23,433 bases of DNA from an uncultured Oscillospiraceae bacterium (GTDB taxonomy: Bacteria > Bacillota > Clostridia > Oscillospirales > Acutalibacteraceae), in assembly GCA_905198295.1 (NCBI GenBank), contig CAJKBW010000049.1:1-23433 (forward strand). The letters are read 5' to 3'. Numbering within the stretch: the stretch's first letter is position 1; every line of letters begins with the position of its first letter. The translations under genes were made by a program, and so were the position numbers. This document shows, one piece after another, positions 16,663 to 23,303 of the stretch. Under the pieces are notes generated by a model. The model had not been told where the DNA came from and searched no databases. It saw nothing but the letters and a program-made list of their open reading frames with translations.

Positions 16663-17541
16663 TTATTGGACATTTTTGCGATAGATTCCCGGCGGATAGC
16701 CCTCTTCGCGCTTAAAAAACTGGTTAAAATAGTAATCGCTGGTAAAACCCAGGCGGTCCGCAATCTCGCTGATGCTCAGGTTGGTATTTTTCAGCAGCTC
16801 CTTGGCTTTTTGCCGCTTGAGCTGGTTGATATATTTTTTGGCCGTCACGCCGGTGTACTTATAGATCACGCGCGAAATCTGCTTGCTGCCCAAGTAAAAA
16901 TGCTGCGCCAGATCCGACACATGGATTTGTGTGTGGAGATTGTCCTCAATGTACTGACGAATTTCGTTGAAGCGCACGTCACGGTCGCGCAGCTTACGCG
17001 GCACGGCGTAACTGTCATGCTTTCCCTGATCGAGATTGCGCGCCGCGGCAACCAGCAGCTGCAGGATGCTGCCGGTGATGTGGTTATAAAAGCCCAGCTT
17101 CTGTTCACCGGCTTCCGCCAGGATGGCTTCAAACAGCGCCCCGTAGCCGCTGCCGTCCCGAACGGGCACCCCGTCGTTGGTGTTGAATATTTCCAGCAGC
17201 AGGGCCGCCTCCGTTTCGTCCGCAGCGTCCCCCTCTATATCGCAGTTGAGTGCATATTCCGTATACAATACACCGTTGTTGTTACACTGCTCGTGATAAA
17301 TATGCGGCACCGAAAGGTAAAAATCCCCCTCGCGCACCTCATACTCCCTGCCCTCAAACCGCAACAGACAGCTGCCGCCGGCCACATAATGAAATTCATA
17401 GCTCGAGTGGCTGTGGCTGCCGATCACCCAGCTGTCCCATTCCTGATAAGCACAAAACTTCAGCACTGTTATATGCAAATCCCCCATCATAAGGGAAAAA
17501 TCCAGTCGCTGGAGTTTATCCGACGCAGCAAAACGGTTCAC
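16663..17541 (-). CDS. AraC-family transcriptional regulator with N-terminal cupin
   Basis: 292 residues. The start is GTG at 17541, chosen because GGAGGG lies 8 bases upstream; no ATG with a comparable site is near. Residues about 40-90 form the cupin ligand-sensing core (SHSHSSYEFHYVAGGSCLLRF..REYEVREGDFYLSVPHIYHEQ) with His-rich turns. Residues about 192-290 hold the two helix-turn-helix units: IRQYIEDNLHTQIHVSDLAQHFYLGSKQISRVIYKYTG, then ELLKNTNLSISEIADRLGFTSDYYFNQFFKREEGYPPGIYRK, the AraC signature. Family members of this shape usually sense a sugar or metabolite and activate an adjacent transport operon. Here it sits 314 bp upstream of that operon in the same direction and is preceded by its own promoter. 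Confidence 0.93.
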   Translation of the reverse strand: MNRFAASDKLQRLDFSLMMGDLHITVLKFCAYQEWDSWVIGSHSHSSYEFHYVAGGSCLLRFEGREYEVREGDFYLSVPHIYHEQCNNNGVLYTEYALNCDIEGDAADETEAALLLEIFNTNDGVPVRDGSGYGALFEAILAEAGEQKLGFYNHITGSILQLLVAAARNLDQGKHDSYAVPRKLRDRDVRFNEIRQYIEDNLHTQIHVSDLAQHFYLGSKQISRVIYKYTGVTAKKYINQLKRQKAKELLKNTNLSISEIADRLGFTSDYYFNQFFKREEGYPPGIYRKNVQ

Positions 17542-17594
17542 CGATGTATCCCTCCAACTCTGTCTGTTCCAAGGCCAGCTGCCTTAATACATTA

Positions 17595-17624
17595 AATATA
17601 GCATAATTCTTAACAGTATCGCAA
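17595..17624 (-). promoter_or_regulatory. Extended -10 promoter of the AraC-type regulator gene
   Basis: The -10 is TATATT (17600-17595), preceded by TGC (extended -10), with a TTGCGA -35 (17624-17619) and an 18-base spacer. It lies 54 bp before the GTG start. The surrounding DNA is AT-rich compared with the genes. Confidence 0.6.
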
Positions 17625-17742
17625 TGAAAAATCGGACATGCTTTGTATATTTTATTCCACTTTATCCAAATGCCTCCGGTTTCATTTCGGCCGCTTCTCG
17701 TCTTCAACAGGTGCCTGCATAGGCAAACCAACGTACCATAAC

Positions 17743-17788
17743 AAAAAAAATCGCAAAAAGCGAATATTTATTCGCCTTTCGCGATTTT
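17743..17788 (-). terminator. Rho-independent terminator after trxB region
   Basis: On the minus strand a stem of up to 20 pairs (17788-17769 with 17766-17747, several G-U wobbles) is followed by a run of eight T (17750-17743). This is a strong intrinsic terminator. It ends transcription coming from trxB, about 190 bases after its stop, and insulates the regulator gene. Confidence 0.85.
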
Positions 17789-17830
17789 CGCGTTTTGCTT
17801 GTTATTTTACAGACATATGGACGGATGACA

Positions 17831-17937
17831 GTGCCCCGCAACAAGGCATGAAGCCCGGTACCCGGCCGCTCCGTTCCGGCAGGTGTGGGCCGTCCGATTG
17901 CGAAAAATTGCCCACGGCCTGCAGCTATTTGGGGCAC
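17831..17937 (-). other. Possible structured RNA or 3' UTR between trxB and its terminator
   Basis: GTGCCCC (17937-17931) can pair with GGGGCAC (17837-17831), closing a region of about 107 bases. Inside, GCAGG.CGTGGGC-type arms at 17922-17910 and 17890-17879 form a second stem of about 11 pairs, and CCGGGTACCGG adds a palindrome. No open frame with a ribosome site is present. I match it to no known RNA family (it does not show the SRP RNA or tmRNA hallmarks I know). The 437-bp gap 17542-17978 otherwise holds only the terminator and the regulator promoter. Confidence 0.35.
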
Positions 17938-17978
17938 ACCCGGCAAGGCACAACGCACTTCTCCGCACGCCTCAGCCG

Positions 17979-18884
17979 CTATTCCCCGGTTTCCGCGAAA
18001 CGGCACGCGGCAAGCGCCGCCACTGCACCGTCACCGACCGCCGTGGTCAGCTGCCGCACCGACTTACGCCGGCAGTCCCCGGCCGCAAACACGCCCGGCA
18101 GGCTGGTACGGCAGTCCTCATCCGCGAGGATATACCCGCCTTCGTCGAGTGCCAGGCTATCCGCAAACGCCTCGTTGCCCGGAATTTGGCCGACCGCCAC
18201 GAACAGCCCCGCCGCCGACAGGCGCTCCCGTTCGCCGGTGACCACATTGCGCAGCATCAGGCCGGTCAGTTCTGCGTCCCCTTCGAGCACATCCACGACA
18301 CAGTCGAGCCGGAACGCCACATTTGTCTTTTCCCGCAGTGAATCGAGCAACCGCCGTTCCCCGCGGAACATCTGCCGGCGATGCACCACCGTCACCGAGC
18401 GGCACAGCCCCGCCAGAAACAGTGCATCCTGTAAAGCGGTATCTCCGCCGCCGACCACCGCCACATCCTGATCTTTATAAAACGCGCCGTCGCACACCGC
18501 GCAGTACGAAATGCCGGCAAGCTCTTCCTCGCCGGGCAGCCCCAGCCGCCGGTGTTTCACACCGGTTGCGATCACGACGCTTTTCGCAGAAAAATCCCCT
18601 TCCCCGCTGTGCACCGTAAAGCCGTCCGGCACGGGTTCCAGTCCGGTCACCGCAGTCAGCTCGGTTTCCACACCGAGGTCGAGCGTCTGATCCACCAGTT
18701 GTGCGGCCAGCGCGTTGCCGCTGATCTGCTTGACGCCGGGATAGTTCTCCACCCGCGGCGAATAGGTAATCTGCCCACCATAGCTCTCCGCCTCCAGCAG
18801 CAGCACACTTTTCCCCGCCCGCGCGGCATAAATTGCGGCGGTCATGCCGGCCGGGCCGGCGCCGATGATAACAATGTCATGCAT
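17979..18884 (-). CDS. trxB: Thioredoxin reductase (NADPH)
   Basis: 301 residues, the usual TrxB length. The ATG at 18884 has AAGGAAG about 8 bases upstream. Residues 7-12 (IGAGPAG) form the FAD-binding dinucleotide fold. The redox-active pair is C128 and C131 (SYCAVCDGAF). GGGDTA at 145-150 starts the NADPH fold, and HRR at 168-170 (VVHRRQMFRGE) is the 2'-phosphate-contacting motif, so NADPH rather than NADH is expected. GVFAAGDCR near 264-272 is the C-terminal FAD motif. It transfers electrons from NADPH to thioredoxin-type proteins in the cytoplasm. No free thioredoxin gene is adjacent; the nearest redoxin domain is the one fused to NrdD, upstream in the same direction. A longer frame back to 19010 exists, but it runs into repeat DNA without a ribosome site. 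Confidence 0.96.
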   Translation of the reverse strand: MHDIVIIGAGPAGMTAAIYAARAGKSVLLLEAESYGGQITYSPRVENYPGVKQISGNALAAQLVDQTLDLGVETELTAVTGLEPVPDGFTVHSGEGDFSAKSVVIATGVKHRRLGLPGEEELAGISYCAVCDGAFYKDQDVAVVGGGDTALQDALFLAGLCRSVTVVHRRQMFRGERRLLDSLREKTNVAFRLDCVVDVLEGDAELTGLMLRNVVTGERERLSAAGLFVAVGQIPGNEAFADSLALDEGGYILADEDCRTSLPGVFAAGDCRRKSVRQLTTAVGDGAVAALAACRFAETGE

Positions 18885-18929
18885 GTTTGTTCTTCCTTTC
18901 GGGAAAATGGTTTGGCTGTGGGCTAATGG

Positions 18930-19150
18930 AGGCCATTCCGGCATCGGCCGATCGATCAGCAGACAAATTTTCGCGCAGGTCTGAACGATCGGCCAGAATA
19001 GTGCTGTCACGTGAGGGGATGTTTTGCGCGAAGGACGAAACGCCTGCCGGCGTTTCCTGTTTTCTACGGTATCGAGTCAGTTGAGATAAAAACTGCTTTT
19101 CCGCATGCGACTTGGGTACAGGAGATGAGTTTTTGCGCTGGCATAAGCAG
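18930..19150. repeat. Diverged intergenic repeat, copy A (nrdD-trxB gap)
   Basis: Two blocks match the nrdG-nrdD gap in the same orientation: 19002-19041 against 21987-22027 (about 33 of 41 positions by eye) and about 19061-19147 against 22138-22224 (about two thirds over the last 51). It contains a perfect hairpin GAAACGCC/GGCGTTTC at 19037-19056 and an inverted pair GGCCGATC/GATCGGCC at 18946-18953 and 18987-18994. Neither strand holds a credible gene. I see no good promoter for trxB in this 365-bp gap. Confidence 0.55.
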
Positions 19151-19204
19151 CGGGTATGTCCTTTCCGGCGCAGACCAGCGTTTCCTCCCGTCCCCATAAA
19201 GCTG

Positions 19205-19236
19205 CGGCGGGAGCCGGGTTTCCCCGACCCCCGCCG
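19205..19236 (-). terminator. Terminator-like hairpin after nrdD
   Basis: A 14-pair GC-rich stem with a GAAA tetraloop when read on the minus strand. Two positions pair as G-U only on that strand and mismatch on the plus strand, which supports minus-strand RNA as the functional form. It starts 14 bases past the nrdD stop. The downstream U tract is poor (CAGCTTTATG), so termination may be partial, allowing some read-through to trxB. Confidence 0.65.
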
Positions 19237-19249
19237 TAAAATTTTCCTT

Positions 19250-21619
19250 TTACGCGTGCCGCGCCTGCTCAGCGTACTTCTTGATATTCGACAGATTCAC
19301 GATTCTTTCAAACCCTTCCCCGTCGGCAACCACCAGCGTCGGCGCCTGACGCACTCCGAATCGGCTGCACAGCTCTGCGTTTTCCTCCGCGTCGGTCCGC
19401 TCAAACGAAACACCCGCCCGCTCGAGCATATCCCCCGCCAGCCGGCAGTTCGGGCAGGTTTTGGTGGTGAACAGCATCACCCTTTTTTCGCTCGTGACAG
19501 GTCCATCCGCTCCGCAGACCCCCGCCGCCGCGTGAGATTTCTTCAGCCGCGAGGCGCCAATGTTATACACCTTGCGATCCTTGAACTCCTGCGTTTTACC
19601 GTCGTTCCAGTTCTGCACCGGCCGGTAATATCCCGTAATCCGGCTGTACACCTCTGTCCTGCCGCCGCAATGCGGGCAGGTGTACTGCTCACCGGCGAGG
19701 TAGCCATGATCCTTACAGATCGAATAGGTCGGCGACAGGGTGTAATACGGCAGGGTGTAGTTCTCCGCGATCTTGCGCACCAGCGCCGCCGCCGCCTTCC
19801 AGTCGGGTAGCTTTTCGCCGAGGAATGCATGGAATACGGTGCCGGAGGTATACAGTGTCTGCAGCTCATCCTGTACGTCCAGCGCGTCGAAAATGTCCTC
19901 GGTATAACCCACCGGCAGGTGCGAGCTGTTGGTATAGTACGGGGTGCCGTTCTCGTTGGCAGTGATGATGTCCGGGAACTGCGCCACATCGTGCTTGGCA
20001 AAGCGGTAGGTGGTGGATTCCGCCGGCGTCGCCTCGAGGTTATACAGGTCACCGTATTTCTCTTGATAGTCGCTCAGCCGCTCGCGCATATGATTGAGCA
20101 CATCCTTGGCGAACTGCTGCGTTTGGGCGTGGGTCAAGTCGGCGCGCAGCCATTTGGCGTTGAGCCCCACCTCGTTCATGCCGATGAGACCGATGGTCGA
20201 AAAATGGTTCTCAAAACTGCCGAGATACCGCCTGGTGTACGGGTAAAGCCCTTCCTCAAGCAGTTTGGTGATAACCGTACGCTTGACCTTCAGCGAGCGT
20301 GCCGAAATGTCCATCAGCCGGTCGAGACGGCGGTAAAAATCCTCCGGCGAGTCCGCGAGGTAGGCGATGCGCGGCAAGTTGATGGTCACCACGCCCACCG
20401 AGCCAGTGCTCTCGCCGCTGCCGAAGAAGCCGCCCGACTTCTTGCGCAGCTCCCGCAAGTCCAGACGCAGCCGGCAGCACATGCTGCGGATATCGCTGGG
20501 CTCCATATCGGAGTTGATGTAGTTCGAGAAATACGGCGTACCGTATTTGGAGGTCATTTCAAACAGCAGCCGGTTGTTTTCAGTGTCCGACCAGTCGAAG
20601 TCCTTGGTGATGGAATAGGTCGGGATCGGATACTGGAACCCGCGGCCGTTGGCGTCGCCCTCGATCATGATCTCGATGAACGCCTTATTGACCATATCCA
20701 TCTCGGCCTGGCAGTCCTTATATTTGAAATCCATTTCCTTGCCGCCGACGATCGCGTTGAGCTCCGCCAAGTCGTTCGGCACCACCCAGTCGAGGGTAAT
20801 ATTGGAGAACGGCGCCTGGGTACCCCAGCGGCTCGGGGTATTTACTCCATAAATAAAGGATTCAATACACTTTTTGGTCTGGTCATAGGTGAGGTTGTCC
20901 ACCTTGACGAACGGCGCGAGATAAGTGTCAAACGACGAAAACGCCTGCGCGCCCGCCCACTCGTTCTGCATAATGCCCAGAAAGTTCACCATCTGGTTGC
21001 ACAGCGTCGCCAGATGGCTCGCCGGCGCCGACGTGATCTTCCCCGGGATGCCGCCCAGTCCCTCCTGAATCAGCTGCTTGAGCGACCAGCCCGCGCAGTA
21101 ACCGGTAAGCATGGACAGGTCGTGCAGGTGAATCTCCGCGTTGCGGTGCGCATCCGCGATCTCCTGATCGTACACCTCCGACAGCCAGTAGTTCGCTGTG
21201 ATCGCCCCGCTGTTGCTCAGGATCAGCCCGCCCACCGAATAGGTCACGGTGGAGTTCTCCTTCACCCGCCAGTCGGTCACCTTCAGATAGCTGTCCACCA
21301 AGCTCTTATAGTCGAGCATGGTGGATTTCATGTTGCGGACCTTCTCCCGCTGCTTGCGGTAGAGGATGTACGCCTTCGCAATATCCGCATACCCTGCCTG
21401 GATCAGCACGCTTTCCACGCTGTCCTGGATATCCTCCACCGCGACCCGTCCATCCTTCACCTTCGGCTCAAAGTCCGCCGTCACCTTCAGTGCAAGCAGT
21501 TCGATCGTGCTCGGATGGTACTGTTTTTCCTGCGCCTCAAATGCCTTGGTGATCGCCGCGCAGATCTTCTGGATGTCAAATTCCGCGATCTTGCCGTCCC
21601 GCTTGGTGACCTGATACAT
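19250..21619 (-). CDS. nrdD: Anaerobic (class III) ribonucleoside-triphosphate reductase with fused redoxin domain
   Basis: 789 residues, longer than the roughly 700 usual for NrdD. The ATG at 21619 follows GAGGG by 8 bases. Residues 1-95 are an ATP-cone (VTKRDGKIAEFDIQKIC), the allosteric nucleotide sensor. The catalytic domain holds HLHDLSMLTGYCAGWSL with C175 as the likely thiyl-radical cysteine, and the C381-C382 pair in SMCCRLRLD. A zinc-type knuckle follows at 635-651 (SICKDHGYLAG..YTCPHCGG). The glycyl-radical site is G688 in RKVYNIGAS. After a linker, residues about 711-786 form a thioredoxin/glutaredoxin-fold domain: RVMLFTTKTCPNCRLAGDML (CPNC at 722-725) and a cis-Pro-like QAPTLVV at 759-765. 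It reduces NTPs to dNTPs without oxygen and needs NrdG. The fused redoxin suggests disulfide-based rather than formate-based turnover. Confidence 0.95.
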   Translation of the reverse strand: MYQVTKRDGKIAEFDIQKICAAITKAFEAQEKQYHPSTIELLALKVTADFEPKVKDGRVAVEDIQDSVESVLIQAGYADIAKAYILYRKQREKVRNMKSTMLDYKSLVDSYLKVTDWRVKENSTVTYSVGGLILSNSGAITANYWLSEVYDQEIADAHRNAEIHLHDLSMLTGYCAGWSLKQLIQEGLGGIPGKITSAPASHLATLCNQMVNFLGIMQNEWAGAQAFSSFDTYLAPFVKVDNLTYDQTKKCIESFIYGVNTPSRWGTQAPFSNITLDWVVPNDLAELNAIVGGKEMDFKYKDCQAEMDMVNKAFIEIMIEGDANGRGFQYPIPTYSITKDFDWSDTENNRLLFEMTSKYGTPYFSNYINSDMEPSDIRSMCCRLRLDLRELRKKSGGFFGSGESTGSVGVVTINLPRIAYLADSPEDFYRRLDRLMDISARSLKVKRTVITKLLEEGLYPYTRRYLGSFENHFSTIGLIGMNEVGLNAKWLRADLTHAQTQQFAKDVLNHMRERLSDYQEKYGDLYNLEATPAESTTYRFAKHDVAQFPDIITANENGTPYYTNSSHLPVGYTEDIFDALDVQDELQTLYTSGTVFHAFLGEKLPDWKAAAALVRKIAENYTLPYYTLSPTYSICKDHGYLAGEQYTCPHCGGRTEVYSRITGYYRPVQNWNDGKTQEFKDRKVYNIGASRLKKSHAAAGVCGADGPVTSEKRVMLFTTKTCPNCRLAGDMLERAGVSFERTDAEENAELCSRFGVRQAPTLVVADGEGFERIVNLSNIKKYAEQARHA

Positions 21620-21640
21620 GTTCCATACCCTCTCTTTTTA

Positions 21641-21656
21641 TCTCAATATATTGATT
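21641..21656. promoter_or_regulatory. NrdR box, downstream of pair at nrdD
   Basis: Contains the perfect palindrome TCAATATATTGA (21643-21654) and matches the published-type consensus ACACWATATATWGTGT at 12 of 16 positions by hand. It lies just downstream of the predicted start of transcription. Its centre is 32 bp from the next box, three helical turns, as known for paired NrdR sites. Confidence 0.7.
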
Positions 21657-21669
21657 GCGAAGTGATACA

Positions 21670-21698
21670 AATATACCATATCTTGTTGTCGAAATCAA
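21670..21698 (-). promoter_or_regulatory. Proximal nrdD promoter
   Basis: The -10 is TATATT (21675-21670) and the -35 is TTGATT (21698-21693), with a 17-base spacer. The upstream NrdR box lies inside the spacer and the second box just downstream, an arrangement in which bound repressor would block RNA polymerase. Confidence 0.6.
21673..21688. promoter_or_regulatory. NrdR box, upstream of pair at nrdD
   Basis: ATACCATATCTTGTTG, 11 of 16 matches to the NrdR consensus. The same string with one base changed occurs before nrdG at 23241. The edge-to-edge gap to the second box is 16 bp. Confidence 0.65.
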
Positions 21699-21757
21699 CC
21701 ACTGGAAGTTTTTTCTGCACATTGCACAAGAGTTCTGCGCCCATTTACAGCATGTTT

Positions 21758-21786
21758 TATATACCAGCTCGGTAGATATTACGCAA
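21758..21786 (-). promoter_or_regulatory. Distal nrdD promoter
   Basis: The -10 is TATATA (21763-21758) with a TGG extension, and the -35 is TTGCGT (21786-21781), with a 17-base spacer. Transcripts from here would cross the NrdR-box pair. Confidence 0.45.
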
Positions 21787-21889
21787 AGCCGGAACAGTGG
21801 CTTTCGGCTGCCTGTTTTGGCGGGTGCCGCAAACGGAGGGTACACTTCCGGTGTCGGCCGGCAAGGAATTTCTTCCCCCGTGAATGACG

Positions 21890-22225
21890 CAGGCATTCCG
21901 GCTGGCTGCCTGGCATCGGGCAAGAGGATGCTTCCGGTTACCCGCAGACATACTGGCGTGCAAGGTTGCGGCGCAAGGCAGGCGTTTGCTGTCACGGGAG
22001 GGGAGTGTTCTGCGTGATATGCGAAACTCCTTAAGGAAGCGCTTTATGCCTTCTGCTCCGCCCCTCTTTTAGCCGAAGCCCCAAAAGGGGATAAACACTT
22101 TCATTCCCCGGCGCCAAATGAAAAACGTCTAAGTGTTTTTCGACGGCACCGCATCGATAAGGAAAAATTTTACTTTTCCTTATGCGGAATGGGTGTGGAA
22201 GGCGAATTTTTACGCTGATTTAGGC
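21890..22225. repeat. Diverged intergenic repeat, copy B (nrdG-nrdD gap)
   Basis: Same orientation and order of blocks as copy A, but with about 90 extra bases between them. The extra part contains CCCC-AAAA-GGGG and an AAACACTT/AAGTGTTT inverted pair around 22094-22137. Read on the plus strand, the last block gives a peptide-like string (FPYAEWVWKANFYA) that resembles the copy A reading (FPHATWVQEMSFCA), so the element may derive from an old coding or conserved sequence. No start with a ribosome site supports a present gene. The stretch 21790-21890 holds nothing I can name. Confidence 0.55.
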
Positions 22226-22260
22226 GGCACAACCTCACCAGCAGGACTTTTCCAAACAGC

Positions 22261-22495
22261 TGACCAACAGGTCAGACGCCCCGCAAAGCGGCGGAAAAGA
22301 CCGTTTTCGGGCTTGCCCCGAAACACGGGCCGTGGTGTCCGGCCCGGGAGGGCTTTTCCACGCGGCTGACCAACAGGTCAGACGCCCCGCAAAGCGACAG
22401 AAAAGACCGTTTTCGGGCTTGCCCCGAAACACGGGCCGTGGTGTCCGGCCCGGGAGGGCTTTTCCACGCGGCTGACCAACAGGTCAGACGCCCCG
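22261..22495. repeat. Tandem 106-bp repeat with three hairpins per unit
   Basis: Units at 22261-22366 and 22367-22472 differ at only two positions by eye. A third, partial unit covers 22473-22495 and about 20 bases before 22261 resemble the unit end. Each unit holds CTGACC-AACA-GGTCAG, a TTTCGGG/CCCGAAA stem followed on the minus strand by ACGGTCTTTTCTG, and CGGGCC/GGCCCG. The partial unit runs into nrdG and supplies its last codons and TGA. The stems may act as the nrdG terminator. Confidence 0.85.
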
Positions 22496-23176
22496 TAGCT
22501 CTGCCTGTCCTACAAACGGGCGTACGATCGCGGCAAATCGCTCCATTTCCTCTTTCGTACACGGATGCAAACCGCCCTCCAGCACCCGCTCGGAATCCAC
22601 AAACCCCTGCAGAAAATACCGCGGCGCGCCCTTGATCCAGCGTCCGATCTCGGTAAAGCTGTCCTCACCATGGAATTCCCGCACCACGGTGGTGCGGAAC
22701 TCAAACGGCACCGCGCCGGTGAGCAGATACGCCACGCTTTCCCGCACCGGCGTCAGGTCGAATGCCCGCATCCCCACTGTTTCGGCATACCGCGCCGGCG
22801 AATTTTTGATGTCCATCGCCACCGCGTCCACCAGTCCCGCGCCGACCAGCGCCTTGAGCGCCTCCGGGCGGCTGCCGTTGGTATCCAGCTTCACCGCGTA
22901 GCCGAGCGCCTTGATCTTTTCCAGCAGCGTGCCGATATCCGCGTTCAGCAGCGGCTCCCCGCCGGTCACGCACACACCGTCCAAAATCCCCTGGCGCTTG
23001 TGCAGAAACTCCATCAGCTCCGCCTCCTGCACCGCCGCCGGCACTTTTCCAACCGGCAGCAGGTCGCTGTTATGGCAAAACGGGCAGCGGAAATTGCAGC
23101 CTCCCAGAAATACTGTACAAGCCATACGCCCCGGATAATCCAGCAGCGTCAGCTTTTGTAATCCCTCAATGCGCAC
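22484..23176 (-). CDS. nrdG: Anaerobic ribonucleotide reductase activating protein (radical SAM), long form
   Basis: 230 residues. The GTG at 23176 follows GGGAGGGGGAG. The radical SAM cluster motif is C27, C31, C34 in GGCNFRCPFCHN, and the SAM-binding GGEP is at 72-75 (CVTGGEPLLN). The length fits the long NrdG2-type activases common in Clostridia rather than the roughly 155-residue E. coli form. It uses a 4Fe-4S cluster and SAM to make the glycyl radical on NrdD. It is transcribed toward nrdD but separated from it by 864 bp with its own signals, so the two are probably separate NrdR-controlled units. The last residues, RGV, and the stop codon fall in the 106-bp repeat. Confidence 0.93.
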   Translation of the reverse strand: MRIEGLQKLTLLDYPGRMACTVFLGGCNFRCPFCHNSDLLPVGKVPAAVQEAELMEFLHKRQGILDGVCVTGGEPLLNADIGTLLEKIKALGYAVKLDTNGSRPEALKALVGAGLVDAVAMDIKNSPARYAETVGMRAFDLTPVRESVAYLLTGAVPFEFRTTVVREFHGEDSFTEIGRWIKGAPRYFLQGFVDSERVLEGGLHPCTKEEMERFAAIVRPFVGQAELRGV

Positions 23177-23201
23177 TGGCGCTCCCCCTCCCTATCAGAC
23201 G

Positions 23202-23231
23202 AAAAAAGTGCGCCGCCTGTAAAGCGGGCGC
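23202..23231 (-). terminator. Terminator-like hairpin in the nrdG leader
   Basis: On the minus strand GCG(C)CCGC pairs with GCGGCGC across a 7-base loop (23231-23210, seven pairs, one bulged C), then AC, then six T (23207-23202). It lies between the predicted nrdG promoter and its ribosome site, so it would attenuate nrdG. Otherwise it ends transcripts arriving from outside the window. Confidence 0.55.
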
Positions 23232-23240
23232 CTTGTCGTT

Positions 23241-23256
23241 ATACCATATCTTGTGG
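23241..23256. promoter_or_regulatory. NrdR box upstream of nrdG
   Basis: ATACCATATCTTGTGG, 12 of 16 matches to the NrdR consensus and nearly identical to the upstream nrdD box. The ends ACCA/TGGT are palindromic. I see no convincing second box 32 bp to either side. Confidence 0.65.
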
Positions 23257-23274
23257 TCAGGTTTGTTTCTTATT

Positions 23275-23303
23275 ATTATAAACCTTTTTCCGGCATTTGG
23301 CAA
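23275..23303 (-). promoter_or_regulatory. nrdG promoter
   Basis: A perfect TATAAT -10 (23280-23275) with a TTGCCA -35 (23303-23298) and a 17-base spacer. The NrdR box would lie at roughly +12 to +27. An alternative -10, TATAAC, sits beside the box as in nrdD but lacks a -35. The remaining bases 23304-23433 are AT-rich and show no gene. Confidence 0.65.

Noticed and set aside
18885..19010. N-terminal extension of trxB from a GTG at 19010
   Set aside because: The extension crosses the intergenic repeat, and the FAD motif starts properly at the ATG at 18884 with a ribosome site.
19829..21775. Plus-strand open frame of 648 codons
   Set aside because: Antisense of nrdD, whose motifs are unmistakable; the frame runs through the nrdD promoter region.
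21655..22017. Plus-strand 120-codon frame in the nrdG-nrdD gap
   Set aside because: It overlaps the nrdD promoters and part of the repeat, has no ribosome site and no recognisable motif.
22261..22495. CRISPR array
   Set aside because: Head-to-tail 106-bp units without variable spacers; no cas genes in the window.
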